A DNA stretch of 64,000 nucleotides, taken from contig CM049318.1 in NCBI GenBank assembly GCA_026874595.1, positions 42,820,456 to 42,884,455 on the forward strand, read 5' to 3'. The translations under genes were made by a program, and so were the position numbers. The notes under the pieces are model-generated. The model was not told the origin of the DNA, did not search any database, and saw only the letters and a list, made by a program, of their open reading frames with translations. The DNA is from Sipunculus nudus (lineage: Eukaryota > Annelida > Sipuncula > Golfingiida > Sipunculidae). This document shows positions 22,522-36,599 of the stretch, piece by piece. Position 1 is the first letter of the stretch. Every line of letters begins with the position of its first letter.

Positions 22522-23340
22522 TGTATCTGTTTGTTATGCGCGGGATTTACATAACTTGGCATGTGCTAGGCATTCTGATTCGTGTTGGGAACCGCGCTGG
22601 CTGGGCTCAGGCGTGTAGAGACACAGTGCACTTTGTAGTCTAGATAACTTGGGTCTGTTCATGCGCTGTGAACGCGTGTTTATTGTTTTGTTCTTTGGAA
22701 TGTTCGTGAATATGGAAGTTTCCGGGCTACTATAAAGCAATAAATAGGGGCTGTGTTAGAGCCGGAAGCGAGAAAAATACCAGCGGACACGGAAGAGTGT
22801 GACTCTCTCCTCAGTGTTTTTTTTTTATTGGGGGGGGGGGGTCCTTTCCGATAATTGCAGAACTTACAGATCTTCAACAGATTTTTTACAGACTTTATAA
22901 TACGGATTGTCTTTAGTTTCCCTTTGGGATTCTTACCATAACTTCACTTTTGGATAACAACAGATTCTTTTTGAGATTAAATCGGACTATACTCTGAGAA
23001 GATTTACTCGAACTGTTCATCTGGATTATTTATGTTAAAAGACTCTTGTTCAGCTGTGACAGTGGTGGTATCCAGAAATCAAAGCCTAGGATCCGGAAAC
23101 TCTGGTGAAGTACATTTTTATTATTGTTATACTGTGTAATTGTATTGATTTAGTGTATTGTAATGTTAGGATTGTTCTAAGAATAAATTATAATTATTTG
23201 TTAACAAAAATGCTGACTTCTTTATTAATTTCTCTAGACATTTCACGCTGCCTAGTGTTGCGGAATCTGATTTTTTTATCTCTGTAACAAAATTATGCTC
23301 GTCACGACTACGTGATCTGTTGTTATTAGATTCAGTAACA
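22522..23340 (+). mobile_element. 5' LTR, family B
   Basis: Matches the solo LTR at 49311-50077 throughout, including 'ttggaatgttcgtgaa', 'accagcggacacggaagagt' and 'tttgttaacaaaaa'. Its last 170 bp resemble the end of family A (for example 'ttcacgctgcctagtgtt'), so A and B are subfamilies. It has a TATA-like 'ataaataggggc' near 22740, AATAAA near 23183, and ends AGTAACA at 23340. The start could be at 22522 (TGTATC) or 22532 (TGTTATG). A candidate primer-binding site follows within 10 bp and a gag remnant after that, so it is a 5' LTR. Confidence 0.8.
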
Positions 23341-23348
23341 TAAAATTG

Positions 23349-23363
23349 TGGGCTTGTCCGGGA
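23349..23363 (+). promoter_or_regulatory. Candidate primer-binding site
   Basis: TGGGCTTGTCCGGGA, 9 bp after the LTR end, starts with TGG as expected for pairing with a tRNA 3' CCA. It resembles the complement of a tRNA-Pro 3' end with a few mismatches. The tRNA identity is uncertain. Confidence 0.45.
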
Positions 23364-23474
23364 GGCATAATAGTTTTGAAAATATATTAGGCATTGACCT
23401 GGACACATTGTTTACAATACATTGTTTACAAGATTTATCTCAGTGGTTTTTTGTTATTGTTTTAACATCTTACC

Positions 23475-25147
23475 ATGGCAGACTTCAAACCTGAGGCATT
23501 TTTGTTGAAGATCCAGACCCTGAACAACTTGAACATTTGACAAAAGATCAGTTGTTGCGTTTGGGACATCACTTAGGGCTAGGTGTGAAAAAAGCTTTGA
23601 GAAAGCCTGATATCATTGCTAAAATCATGCAAGATCTGGTTACGAGATTTTACTGAAGAGAGTGAAGTAGAAACATAAAAAATGACAGCCTTGCTATGCA
23701 GTTAGAAGTAAAAAAGTTAGAAATGCAAAATGAGCTAGCATTAAAACAGTTGGAGAGGAAAGAACATGAAAGGTTAGAAAGAGAAAGAATAGAAAAAGAA
23801 AAAAAATGAGTTAAAACGACTGGAGTTAGAAAGACTTAAATTAGAATAAGGTCTACGTGCTGCCCCATCTCACAGTTTTGATGAAACTAAATACATTAGA
23901 CTTGTCCCACCTTTTCAAGAAAAAGAGGTTGATAAATATTCTTACACTTTGAGAAAGTAGCTGAAAGTTTAAATGGCTAAAAGAAAATTGGACTATGCTA
24001 TTACAAAGTGTATTGACTGGCAAGGCCAGAGAAATTTATACAGAGCTTTCAGTTGAAGCCGCTGCTGATTATGACCTGGTGAAACGGTTAATCCCAAAAG
24101 GTTATGAGTTATTTCCGGAGGCTTACCGCCAGAGATTCAGATATTGGGAAAAGCGCAAAGAACAGACCTATGTAGAATTTGCTGGGACTATAGAGCAGTT
24201 TTTTTTATCGCTGGTGTAGTTCTAAAAATGTCACGATTATGACAATTTGCGCCAGTTGATTTTGCCTGAAAAATTAAAGCGCTGCATTAACAGCGCTGCA
24301 GATGTTAAACCTTATCTTGATGAGAAAATTCCTGAAACACTTGACATTGTTGCTCAATTAGCTGATGATTATTCATGAACACATAAAATGTCCTTTACTA
24401 GCAAATCAAACCAGTCATTCACAAACAAGAATGTAAATCAGTATGGTCAAAGGAAGTTTAAGGCGCAGTCACCCAGTACTAGTAGTCCTGATAGTTCAAG
24501 AAAGTCCAGGAACGTCTGCAATTACTGCAAAAAGGAAGGTCATCTAATATCTGACTGCTGGAAAATTGCAAATAAACCAAATAGCAAACCTTCTGGTTTT
24601 GTTTCAAAATCTATGCATAGAATAGTACACGAGCCAAGCTCTTTTCATGTAAATAAGGGGTACAACTCCTTTATTGACTCTAAAAAAGAGTTTGATGCTA
24701 CGAAGGCCAACGTGCCGTCTGACTCCAAAGAAGAATCCGTAGCTTGTTGGGTAAAAACCTCATTTGTTTTTCTGCGAGGAATTAAATAAGGCTAGGTCCT
24801 TTCAAGGCTCCTGCGAGGAGTATCCTCTAAATAAGGCTAAGTTCTTTATGACTTTTGCGAAAGTATTCCAAATGAGGCCAGATCCTCTTATGACAAACAG
24901 AAGTTTGTTTCTGCTGAGGAAATTTCCTCTGTTAACTCCCAAGAGGAGTTTGATTGTAATAAGGATGTAGATTCCTTTTGTGACTCTGAAAAAGAGTTTA
25001 TGACTAACAGTGTCAGTTTCAGTTCTATGTTTGATAAAATTGAGGTAGTAGATTCCTCTCCTGACTCTGAAATAGATTTTATTGAGCCATTCATACATGA
25101 TGGTTTTGCACACTTTCAAGTGATTTTTCAGATTCTACCATTATTAG
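23475..25147 (+). pseudogene. Gypsy-type gag with SCAN-like capsid and zinc knuckle
   Basis: The likely start is ATG 23475 (MADFKPEAF). Frames then break repeatedly: LTKDQLLRLGHHLGLGVKKA (about 23535-23600), a Glu/Lys/Arg-rich coiled-coil-like stretch (23700-23850), and FEKVAESLKW (about 23949). The open piece 23995-24219 reads LLQSVLTGKAREIYTELS with EAYRQRFRYWEKRKEQT, a SCAN-like retroviral capsid signature. A complete CCHC knuckle (CNYCKKEGHLISDC) lies at about 24519-24560 inside the open piece 24388-24789. A Ser/Asp-rich linker follows, with another open piece at 25000. Gag would form the particle that packages the RNA. The copy ends abruptly at 25147, just before the protease DTG seen in the other copy at 1768. 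Confidence 0.8.
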
Positions 25148-25148
25148 T

Positions 25149-25935
25149 GGTGCTCGGAGATGTCATTCCGTACCAAGTCTTGTGTACCTGCAGGTGCTCG
25201 GAGATGTCATTCTGAACCTGGTCTGTGTCCCTAATAATGCTCGGAGACGTAATTCTGAGCACGACCTTGGTTCTTCTTGATGCTCGGAGATGTCATTCTG
25301 AACCTTGTCTGTGTGTCCCTGCAGGTGCTCGGAGACGTAAATCTGAACCTGGTCTGTGTCCCTGCTAATGCTCGAAGACGTCATTCTGAGCACGACCTTG
25401 GTTCTTCTTGATGCTCGGAGATGTCATTCTGAACCTTGTCTGTGTCCCTGCTAATGCTCGGAGACGTCATTCTGAGCACGACCTTGGATCTTCTTGATGC
25501 TCGGAGATGTCACTCCGTACTAGGTGTGTGTCCCTGCAGGTGCTCGGAGACGTAATTCTGAACCTGGTCTGTGTCCCTGCTAATGCTCGGAGACGTCATT
25601 CTGAGCACGACCTTGGTTCTTCTTGATGCTCGGAGATTTCATTCTGAACCTGGTCTGTGTCCCTGCTAATGCTCGGAGACGTCATTCAGAGCACGATTTT
25701 AGTCCTTGCTGGTACTTGAAGACGTCATTCTGAAACAGGTCTGTGTCCATGCTGGTGCTCGGAGACGTAATTCTGAACCTGGTCTGTGTCCTTGTTGATG
25801 CTCGAAGACGTCATTCTGTATCAAGTCTGTGTCCCTGCTGGTGCTCGCCGACGTCATTCTGTACAAGGTCTGTTTCCCTGCTCCTGCTCGCAGATGTCAT
25901 TCTGACCATGGTCTGTGTCTCTGCTGGTGCTCATG
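25149..25935 (+). repeat. Minisatellite, 43-bp unit, two alternating variants
   Basis: About 18 units starting 'gtgctcggagacgtcattct' or 'atgctcggagatgtcattct'. One variant ends with 'aacctggtctgtgtccctgc', the other with 'agcacgaccttggttcttct'. They alternate through much of 25230-25700, giving a dimer of about 86 bp. The first unit abuts the gag break. Confidence 0.92.
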
Positions 25936-28172
25936 TAATAGCCTTTAACAGTCTCCAACATGAAAAATGTTGTACCTACTCCCCAAGTGACTCTCCGACC
26001 TGGTCCATTATAAGTACTCAATTTATGATATTATATGTAAATATAATGTCCGAAATGGCTGATTTTTGGCAAGTTTTATATATTTGATCTAAATCTTTTA
26101 CTAAGAATTATTTGTTATGCGGGAAGTTCTTATTATGTAGATGTTTAATTCCGGTTTCAATTTACTGGAATTTTCTGTACAAACCAGTGGCGTCAATTTA
26201 TTTTCCAGGGTGGGGGGATGACTTGCACACACACACACACACACACATATATATCATCTGTATGACACATTTTAAATATATAAGTGCCTGTATGACACAT
26301 TTGATATATATATATACTTTATCACATTTCAAAAATATTGCAATTAAGTTTAAGGTTTTAGAAAATAAGGTATTATGTTTCCAGTATGAAAGTTGATTCA
26401 AAACTACGTTTAGATATAATATTTCACAGTAAACTCACTAATGAAACCAAAGTCAAAAATTCTATATTTGATATTTTTAATTTGCAATATATAAATATTA
26501 TTCTCTGAAAAGTATATGTGTATGTGGGGGGGGGGGGGGGGTGATTGCAATGAACATCCCTCCTTGCAATAAAGTGGGGGGGGATATATACCCCCATCCC
26601 CCTATATTGACGCCCCTGGTTCAAACATGATATGTTGCTGTGTGCCACCATGCAGTGTCCATTTCCTTAACCAAGAAGTGAACTCATAATATAAATAATT
26701 TCGAAAACTAATTAATCTTCCGGCAGTTAGGAATGGTTTTAAAGGTTTGTATGCGACAGTTTAGGCGGTTACCGGAGCTGTTATCGGAGATATCTCATGG
26801 TATAACAGAAGACTGGCAGAAAATTGGATTCTGTGCCAATGAATAAGAAGCTATAGGAAACTTGGTGGATATTACAATTATCATGTGACTGTATGATGCT
26901 ATTTGGGTGTTATTAGTACTTTTGCATATTTAATCTACGGGCGTCATTTTACAAAGCGCACAGTGTGACGTTTGCTACTTATTTATAAGATTTATTCTGT
27001 CTGCAGATATTCAACCCTGTCTATTTATGGTATGTCAGACGACTGATCAGCCATATTGGTGATAAAGGTAGAAAATTTGGTGTCGCGGATTTATTATGCC
27101 TCAGCCACCGGAATTCAAGGATTTGTCTCAGCTACAAAAGAAAAGAGGTGGTGTCAGGTGTCCAAGTGTCAGAGACGCAGTGAAGGGAGGCTGTCTTAGA
27201 ACTTAACAGGATGAACGCTATGTAACCGTATATTGCTGTCATACTGTCTGCACAGGATGCCAGGGGTGCAAAATACAGCCTGTGACAGCATGGTGATGCT
27301 ATCAGATACGCGGGGTCATGTTGGGTCTTCTGATAGACGGCAAGTGGTTTTCCTCTATCTCTTTGTGACATCAATGTCTGAGCCTTGTCAGTTAATTACA
27401 GTACTTCCACAAGTATGTCTGCAAACGGACATATTTTATGAAATTCTGCTACTTCTACGGTCCTAATCATTAGGAATATTATCTTTGTATGTGTCCGTAA
27501 AGCAGAGCCTCTCCCAGTACAATGCTGTATAGCAGTAGTTATTTTAGTTTCTAAGTATAGCCACAATGCGAGAGATGCTATTTATACTTGTCTGTGACAA
27601 ATACCAAATCTTATTGAATCAATTACCAGAATCTTAACTGTAAAGTATTGAACGAAAGCAGATCAAAGATGTCTGTCATGCCCCGTATAATTTTCCCCTG
27701 GCTATACACCATCACTTGTTTCGCACCACTGATCGCGTCCGGGGCAAGCTGTTCTCCACTTTTGTAAGCAAATGCATTAAGAATGAAAATTTGACAGATA
27801 CCGTAATAATTCAAGGTGAATATGTTACATTTCATGTATATATTCAACATACCTGGTATGTGAATAGTCCCTTAACAGACAAAACATTTTGTCATGAGGT
27901 ACATTACTAATGATATTGTTTAATTATAGAAACATTACTCGAATTTAACCTTCTGCACAGTTTTCACCAAATGATTTAGTGTAAATGCATAGGTTGTACA
28001 GCCAGTAATAAGCCAGTCAAAGTACCCACCTAGCTTTTATTTTGAGTAAAGGAGATTCAACAGAACTATATATTCGAGCTGCCCTTAATTTTCATATGAT
28101 TTTCTATAAAATTCTAGATTGTACGCTCCTTTTCTTTCTGTTTTTTTTCTTCTTAAATGTCATGTTAATAGA
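25936..28172. other. Unassigned spacer with microsatellites
   Basis: Contains (CA)n at 26225-26247, a G18 tract near 26526 and short TA runs. No gene or known element motif was recognised. Confidence 0.4.
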
Positions 28173-30606
28173 TGACCACACATCGTGACATGTAAACAGA
28201 TGATAATACACAACATTTAGCACACTGTACTTACATTATGACAACACATCCTTACATGTAAACAGATGATGATACACAGCATTCAGCACACTGTCTTTAC
28301 ATTGTGACCAGACATCATGACATGTAAACAGATGATAATACACAACATTCAGCACACTGTCTTTACATTATGACCACACATCATGACATGTAAACAGATG
28401 ACAATACACAGCATTCAGCACAGTCTTTACATTATGACCACACATCATGACATGTAAACAGATGATAATACACAACATTCAGCACACTGTCTTTACATTA
28501 TGACCACACATCATGACAAATAAACAGATGATAATTCACAACATTCAGCACACTGTCTTTACATTATGACCACACATCATGACTTATAAACAGATGATAA
28601 TTCACAACATTCAGCACACTGTCTTAACATTATGACCACACATCATTCCATGTAAACAGATGATGATACACAACCTTCACCACACTGTCTTTACATTATG
28701 ACCACACATCATGACTTATAAACAGATGATAATTCACAACATTCAGCACACTGTCTTAAAATTATGACCACACATCATGACATATAAACAGATGATAATT
28801 CACAACATTACATTATGACCACACATCATTCCATGTAACAGATGATGAAACACAACATTCACCACACTGTCTTTACATTATGACCACACATCATGAAATG
28901 TAAACAGATGATAATTCACAACATTCAGCACACTGTCTTTACATTATGACCACACATCATGCCATGTAAACTGATGATAATTCACAACATTCAGCACACT
29001 GTCTTTACATTATGACCACACATCTTAACATTTAAAAAGATAATAATTCACAACATTCAGCACACTGTCTTTACATTATGACCACACATCATGAAATGTA
29101 AACAGATGATAATTCACAACATTCAGCACACTGTTTTTACATTATGACCACACATCATGACATGTAAACAGATGATAATTCACAACATTCAGCACACTGT
29201 CTTTACATTATGACCACACATCATGACATGTAAACAGATGATAATTCACAACATTCAGCACACTGTCTTTACATTATGACCACACATCATGACTTGTAAA
29301 CAGATGATAATACACAACATTCAGCACACTGTCTTTACATTATGACCACACTTCATGACATATAAACAGATGATAATTCACAACATTCAGCACACTGTCT
29401 TTACATTATGACCACACATCATTCCATGTAAACAGATGGTGATACACAACATTCAGCACACTGTCTTTACATTATGACCACACATCATGACATATAAACA
29501 GATGATAATTCACAACATTCAGCACACTGTCTTAACATTATGAACACACATCATTCCATGTAAACAGATGATGATACACAACCTTCACCACACTGTCTTT
29601 ACATTATGACCACACATCATGAAATGTAAACAGATGATAATTCACAACATTCAGCACACTGTCTTTACATTATGACCACACTTCATGACATGTAAACTGA
29701 TGATAATTCACAACATTCAGCACACTGTCTTTACATTATGACCACACATCTTAACATTTAAAAAGATAATAATTCACAACATTCAGCACACTGTCTTTAC
29801 ATTATGACCACACATCATGAAATGTAAACAGATGATAATTCACAACATTCAGCACACTGTCTTTACATTATCACCACACATCATGACATGTAAACAGATG
29901 ATAATTCACAACATTCAGCACACTGTCTTTACATTATGACCACACATCATGACATGTAAACAGATGATAATTCACAACATTCAGCACACTGTCTTTACAT
30001 TATGACCACACATCATGACTTGTAAACAGATGATAATACACAACATTCAGCACACTGTCTTTACATTATGACCACACTTCATGACATATAAACAGATGAT
30101 AATTCACAACATTCAGCACACTGTCTTTACACTATGACCACACATCATTCCATGTAAACAGATGGTGATACACAACATTCAGCACACTGTCTTTACATTA
30201 TGACCACACATCCTTACATGTAAAAAGATGATGATACACAACATTCAGCACACTGTCTTTACATTGTGACCAGACATCGTGACATGTAAACAGATGATAA
30301 TACACAACATTCAGCACACTGTCTTTACATTATGACCACACATCGTGACATTAAAACAAATGATAATTCACAACATTAAGCACACTGTCTTTACATTATG
30401 ACCACACATCGTGACATGTAAACAGATGATAATACACAGCATTCAGCACAATGTCTTAACATTATGACCACATATCTTGACATGTAAACAGATGACAATA
30501 AACAGCATTAAGCACACTGTCTTTACATTTTGACCACACATCGTGACATGTAAACAGATGATAATACACAACATTCAGCACACTGTCTTTACATTATGAC
30601 CACATT
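28173..30606 (+). repeat. Satellite, 66-bp unit with 11-unit higher-order repeat
   Basis: About 37 units containing 'gaccacacatcatgacatgt', 'aaacagatgataat' and 'cattcagcacactgtcttta'. Variant units recur 726 bp apart (11 x 66): 'catcttaacatttaaaaaga' at 29021 and 29747, and 'gatggtgatacacaac' at 29435 and 30161. One unit near 28800-28830 is shortened. Confidence 0.95.
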
Positions 30607-31422
30607 ATGTCAAGTCCACAAAATTTGTACATTTTTGTTGCATAGCCCAATGAAGATTTCCTTATCGGCCTTGTTGGATTTACAAAATGACGATTATCAA
30701 AAATACAACTAGCCCCGGGAGCTAGCTGCAAGGTGTCTCTCTTAAATGTACAATATTACCCCGATTTTCCAGTTGTACATATTAAGGTTTCCGTAAAGAT
30801 TAGATGACAGGCTGTCATCTGGAAACTTTCTGCTAAAGACTCTAGCAAAAATATCCCTTACCCCTTGAACAAGTTAACTTAATCAGCATTTTTGACAGCT
30901 GTTGCATATCATAAAAGTTGTACGGATTTTAAGGTTTTCCGTGTTTTTGCACTTGCAGGACGCAGAAAATTCACAAGAGATGCTCTACAGGGGCACGCTG
31001 GTATAATGCTTTTGCAAAAATGACACGCCATATATATTTTATTGACCTTATGACAAAATTTTTATGTCTTAAATTTTACTGTCAATACTATACAGTTAAT
31101 AACAGACATTTGGTCGGGATGGACTGCAGGTGCCGCATTTATGTAATGTGTTAATGTAAATCTCTGTGCACTGCTAGCAGTTAATGTCCATGCAGAGCTG
31201 GTTGAGAATTGTCGGCTGTTAATTGCCATGAGATGACCATGGGCTGATGGCATAAACAAAATGTTGACGCCTGTGGTCCAATATTGTTTATAAAATATTG
31301 ATGCCATTTAAAATATTGTGCTTTTGTAATGCTTATGATGTAAAATCGTTTTATTTTTGTTTCAGAGTTTTATTTTAGTTTAATATTTTGATTAGAAATG
31401 AGATAATTCATTATCTTCAATT
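30607..31422. other. Unassigned spacer
   Basis: No coding or RNA signal that I can support. Confidence 0.4.
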
Positions 31423-32235
31423 TAAAATTAAAAACGTATGATTGCCACATAGTCTTACCAAATCCAAATTAAAAACGTTTGATTGCCACACAGACTTGCC
31501 GAATCAAAATGAAAACGTATGACTGACACACACTCTTACATAATCAAAATAAAAAAGTAGGTTTTACAAACAATCTTTCCCAATCAAAATAATAAAAACG
31601 TATGATTGACACACAGTCTTACCCAATCAAAATAAAAAAGTATGATTTACACAAAGTCTTGCCCAGTCAACATAAAAAAGTATGATTAACACAGTCTTAC
31701 CCAATAAAAATAAAAAAAAACGTATGATTGACACACAGTCTTACCCAATCAAAATTAAAAACGTTTGATTGACACACGGTCGTACCCAGTCCAAATTAAA
31801 AACGTATGATTGACACACAGTCTTACCCAATCAAAATGAAAAGAGAAGATTTACACAGAGTCTTACCCAATCAAAATAAAAAAGTATGATTTACACACAG
31901 TCTTACCCAATCCAAATAAAAAACGTATGATTGACACACGGTCTTACCCAGTCCAAATTAAAAAGTATGATTGACACACAGTCTTACTTAATCAAAATAA
32001 AATAAGTAGAATTAACTTACAGTCATACCCAATCAAAATAAAAAGTATGATTTACACACAGTTTTACCCATTCAAATTGAAAAAAAATGTATTAGTCTTA
32101 CCCAATAAAAATAGAAAAACGTATGATTGACACACAGTCTTACCCAATCAAAATTTAAAACGTGTGATTGACACACAGTCTTACCCAATCAAAATTAAAA
32201 ACGTATGATTGACACACAGTCTTACCCAATCAATT
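31423..32235 (+). repeat. Minisatellite, about 41-44-bp unit
   Basis: About 19 units built on 'gtatgattgacacacagtct' then 'tacccaatcaaaat' and an A-rich linker. Length changes lie mainly in the A-run. Confidence 0.9.
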
Positions 32236-32783
32236 TTTTTTAATATTATCATGATCCTCGTTCTTGATAACACGTTCATGGTGTGTATTCATTGTTATTG
32301 AGCTGTGGTACAAGTCGACTGGCTCATAAAGGAAAACAAGATTTCTTTTTAGCTTTTCTTAAATTAATTTGAATATAAAAGATGGTATGTATCGTCATTC
32401 ATAACTGAAATAATGCTTCTAGCAATCAACCTGTATAATATTTCAACTTTCCAATAAATGAATGCATGTTACTTTAAAAGGTTATGTCATTATATGTTTA
32501 ATATTTGAGTAAATAATCCTCATTTAAAATATTTGGAAATAGTTTTCATAATCAGTACATAATAAAGCCTCCAGTCATAAAATAATCAAATTTATCATAA
32601 TTCTTGATACCGAAACATAGGTAAAGATATATTGTTTTCTTCCATTTGGATTTGAAATTCCTGAGTTTTAGAAAAAGGATTTTCCCATGTACACTTTATT
32701 GGGGTAATTGAAAATATTTTTGCCAAGGTCTGTAGCAAAATGTTTCCAGATTACGGCCTGTCAAGCAATCTTTACTGAAAGAT

Positions 32784-32855
<72 letters not shown>

Positions 32856-34095
32856 CAATTATAAATGTTTAACATTATCTCTTTAAAATTGACAACAACT
32901 GGAGCCAGGAGTATATTTGATAAACGTCAAATTGAAAATCCAATATGGCCATCATAAAAGACCACAAGATTTCTGTCAATGAAGTCTTCTTCTTTAGGTA
33001 TTAAGTGAGTGATTGTCAATGATCTTGGTTAATAGTGATCACTTTAGATAGATATTTAGCCTACCAAAACTGAAAAGGTTTAAATCAGAAATTTAAATAT
33101 TGGGTATGGTACATGTTTTAATCATTGCCATGTTATATATTCATATAGACCATAAAATGACAACATTATAATTCTCGTATTCTTTACATTCCCAGGATTA
33201 AAAATACATATGTAGTTTCATAAATCCCCAAAAATTATGAACGAAAATGCATTAGGTACTGGACCATAACGGCGTCCTATGTTTACCGTATATATGCGCT
33301 GATGTCCCGTACCTTTTCTTAGGTCGGCTGCTTTTGAATTACATCAAACCAGCATATAGTGTAAGGAAAAGCTGAAGATTAGAATTATCATCCGCCACCA
33401 TAGACCCCGATCGCTTGGTTGGCCCAACACAAATATGCAGAGATAGACAAACGAAGCCAAAAATACCGAGTTTTGACCGACTAAGTTTATTAAACCGAAA
33501 AGCGTACAATGCTAGCTGTTTATCCCCCCCCCCCCCCCCCACGAGGTTTGTACGCTTTGGAAATTGTCGAAAATTGTGAATGATCCCTTAGTTCTTGTTA
33601 AACGTATTCAAACATGTAATAAAGTGATATTAAAAAAATAGTTCATATTACAAGCAAATGTCAGTAGACATAACGATCAGGATCAAGGATATACAAGTAC
33701 TGATATAAATCCTAAACTTAGTGCATGAATTATCAAGTCGGCGTGTTGATCTGGTGAATTTAAACAGGCTACGCATGGACAAACACCTTTAACCGATCCT
33801 CAGTTAACGCCGGAGAGGGTTATGTTTCTGATCAGTATGTTCAGCCGGGATTTGTAATGACCCCGCTGGGATCAGACCTCATTCACATGTTGACCGCTGG
33901 GGTAGATTGGTGTGCCAGGCGTGTCTGTTGATACCGGAGTTTGGCTTTCCTCGGAGAATACATGGAACGGAACCTGTCAGGAAAGGTCCAACACACACAC
34001 ACACATAAATGCCATCATATACAAATATCTTACATGTAAACAATATAATCAACGCATCCAATCCTGTCTCAGTCTGGACCAACTCCACCCTTGTG
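32236..34095. other. Unassigned AT-rich spacer with (TA)n
   Basis: Contains a long (TA)n tract at 32785-32852, a C tract near 33524-33540 and a short (CA)n near 33992. No gene was recognised. Confidence 0.4.
32785..32852. repeat. (TA)n microsatellite
   Basis: About 34 uninterrupted TA dinucleotides. Confidence 0.95.
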
Positions 34096-35640
34096 GTTTT
34101 TTAGCTCAGCTCACTGAAAGTCATCTGAGCTATAGCGATCACCCTTTGTCCGTCGTCTGTCCGGCCGTCCGGCCGTCCGTTAACAGGGCACAAATCGTAA
34201 CCACTGGACCTGGAATCCTCAAACTTAATATCCAGGGAGGTCCATGAAAAATCTCCTTGAAAACCTGAAATTAGGTCTCTGTTACCCATATCCTTCGAGC
34301 TATGGGGCTCCGAAGTACCCCCAGAATAATGCAAAATTCGATACAAAAGCTCAAGTTTCTGAATAACTACTTCATTGATCAGCATGTATTTTTGCATGAA
34401 TATTGATCATGGGATGTTCCATCACTTCCTGCAGACTGGTGGCGCCACCTGTATTTTTTCCAATTTTTTTACGAATTGTTTTCTCTTTTTTTCAGACCTG
34501 CAATAGAATTGTCATCTGTTCACAGGGCACAAATCGTAACTACTGGACCTGGAATCTTCAAACTTAATATCAAGGGAGTTCCATGAAAAATCTCCTTGAA
34601 AACCTGAAATAAGGTTTCTGTTACCCATATCCTTCGAGCAATGGGGCTCCAAATTACCCCCCAGAATAATGCAAAATTTCATACAAAAGCTCAAGTATCT
34701 GAATAACTACTGCATTGATCACCATGATTCTTTGCAAGAATATTGATCATGGGGTGTTCCATCACCTTCTGCAGACTGGTGGTGCCACCTGTATTTTTTC
34801 CAGTTTTCACGAATTGTTTTCTCTTTTTGAGACCTGCAATGAAACTGTCATCTGTTAATAGGGCACAAATCGTAACCGCTGGACCTGGAATCTTCTCACT
34901 TCAAATCTAGGAAGGTCCATGAATATATCTCTGTGGAAACCTAAAATTATTTCTCTGTTACCCATATTCTCCAAGCCATGGGCTCAGAAGTACCCCTCAG
35001 AATATTAAAAATTTGATAAAAAAAGCTCCAGTAGGTGAATAACTAATGCATTGATCAGCATGATTCTTTGCATGCAAATTGATCATGGACTCTTTCTTCA
35101 GTTGCCACAGAAATGGTGGCACTACCTGTATTTTTTCCAATTTTTACTTCCAATTTTCTTCTCTATTTTGAGACCTTCAAAGATGTAGTCATCTGTTAAC
35201 CAGACAAATCATAATGGTTGGACTGAGAAATTTTTGATACTGACAAAATTAGTTTCTTAATTATTTGTGGTGTCATCTAGTTGAGACCTTGAAATGAAGT
35301 GGTCTGGCTGTTAATTTGGCACAAACCATAACCGTTGGACCTAGAAACTTCTAACTGTACATCCAGGGAAATCAAAAATTAGATCATAGTGATCTATATT
35401 CTGAAAGATATGTGAAACAACATGATTTGAGCACCCTATAGGACAGATTTGCATGATTGGTTACAGTTGGACCTAGAAACTTCTAATTTGATTAAGATCC
35501 AGGGAGGTCCCTGTGAAAATTTCTTGGAAATTTGAAATAATGTCACTGTGACCTATATTCTGCAAGCTGTGTGAAAGAACATGATTTTAGCACTGTTTTA
35601 GTCATATGGACACAAATGGTAGCTAGGGAATGGCTTTGAA
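34096..35640 (+). repeat. Dispersed repeat with about 350-bp internal units
   Basis: Opens with 'ttttttagctcagctcactg' and 'gtccgtcgtctgtccggccg', then shows at least three units with 'gggcacaaatcgtaac', 'ctggacctggaatcttc', 'tgatcatggggtgttccatc' and 'tggtggcgccacctgtattt' at roughly 350-bp spacing, decaying after 35160. It is related to 19395-20850. Confidence 0.85.
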
Positions 35641-35727
35641 ATAAGAGCGCCTCTAAAGCTTGAATTTTATTCAGAAAACATATTTTTCTTCTTAAACAGC
35701 CAATCATCCCAACATATCGTCTTCACC

Positions 35728-36270
35728 ATATTAAAGGCTGAGGAATTCTAGCAGAATAAACCACACATTTAAGGAGGCGGGATTCTAGCAGAGTAACAAC
35801 ACTTTTAAGGAAGCGGCATACTAGCAGAATTAATGGCACATTAAAGAAGGCGGAATTCTAGCAGAACAAACCACATATTAAAGGGCGGAACATCTGGCAG
35901 AATAAACGACACATTAAAGAAGTTGGGATTCTGGCAGAATAATCGACACATTAAAGAAGGCGGAATTCTAGCAGAATAAACGGCACATTGAAGAAGGCGG
36001 AATTCCAGCAGAATAAACGGCACATTGAAGAAGGCGGAATTCCAGCAGAATAAACGGCACATTGAAGAAGGCGGAATTCTAGCAGAATAACCAACACATT
36101 TAAGGAAGCGGAATTCTGGCAGAATAATCGACATATTAAAGAAGGCGGATTTCTGGCAGAGTAGACGACACATTAAAGGACGCGGAACGCTGGTGGATTA
36201 CACAACACATCAAAGGACATGGCAGTCTTTTGGAATTCAGCATGAAAAACACGTACAGGGCGGAGAATTC
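35728..36270 (+). repeat. Minisatellite, 37-bp unit
   Basis: About 14 units with 'cacattaaagaaggcgg' and 'aattctagcagaataaac'. Three central units (35970-36080) are nearly identical; outer units are degenerate. Confidence 0.9.
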
Positions 36271-36599
36271 TGGTCCCAGGTTCAAGTCAACCCTGCCTGA
36301 ACCCACATATTTACACTAACAAAAAAGTGAAATACATATTCATTACCTGAGATACTCTTGTCTTGTCTTGTACCGTACGAACCGCCTCTATATATCTCTA
36401 CGGTGGCTATCACCACACAGTCTAAAACTGTAATGTCAGTCCTGAATGACAGCCTATAGGATTTCTGGCACATTTCTAAAAGAATGTACTCCGAGAAGAT
36501 TTAGTAATGTGATATCTTTATCATGTGGATATCTCCATCACGATTCTATACAGAATGTTGCACCTTGAGGCATGAGCCATTTAAAATTCGACCTCGCAA
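36271..36599. other. Unassigned spacer
   Basis: No gene-like or repeat structure seen. Confidence 0.4.

Noticed and set aside
28040-28060. An eleventh GTAAAGGAG motif outside the 4.5-kb element
   Set aside because: The sequence 'gtaaaggagattca' matches only the first part and fails the WWCAC end; treated as chance.
33992-34010. Gene start near the short (CA)n tract
   Set aside because: Frames here translate a microsatellite and the start of the dispersed repeat only.
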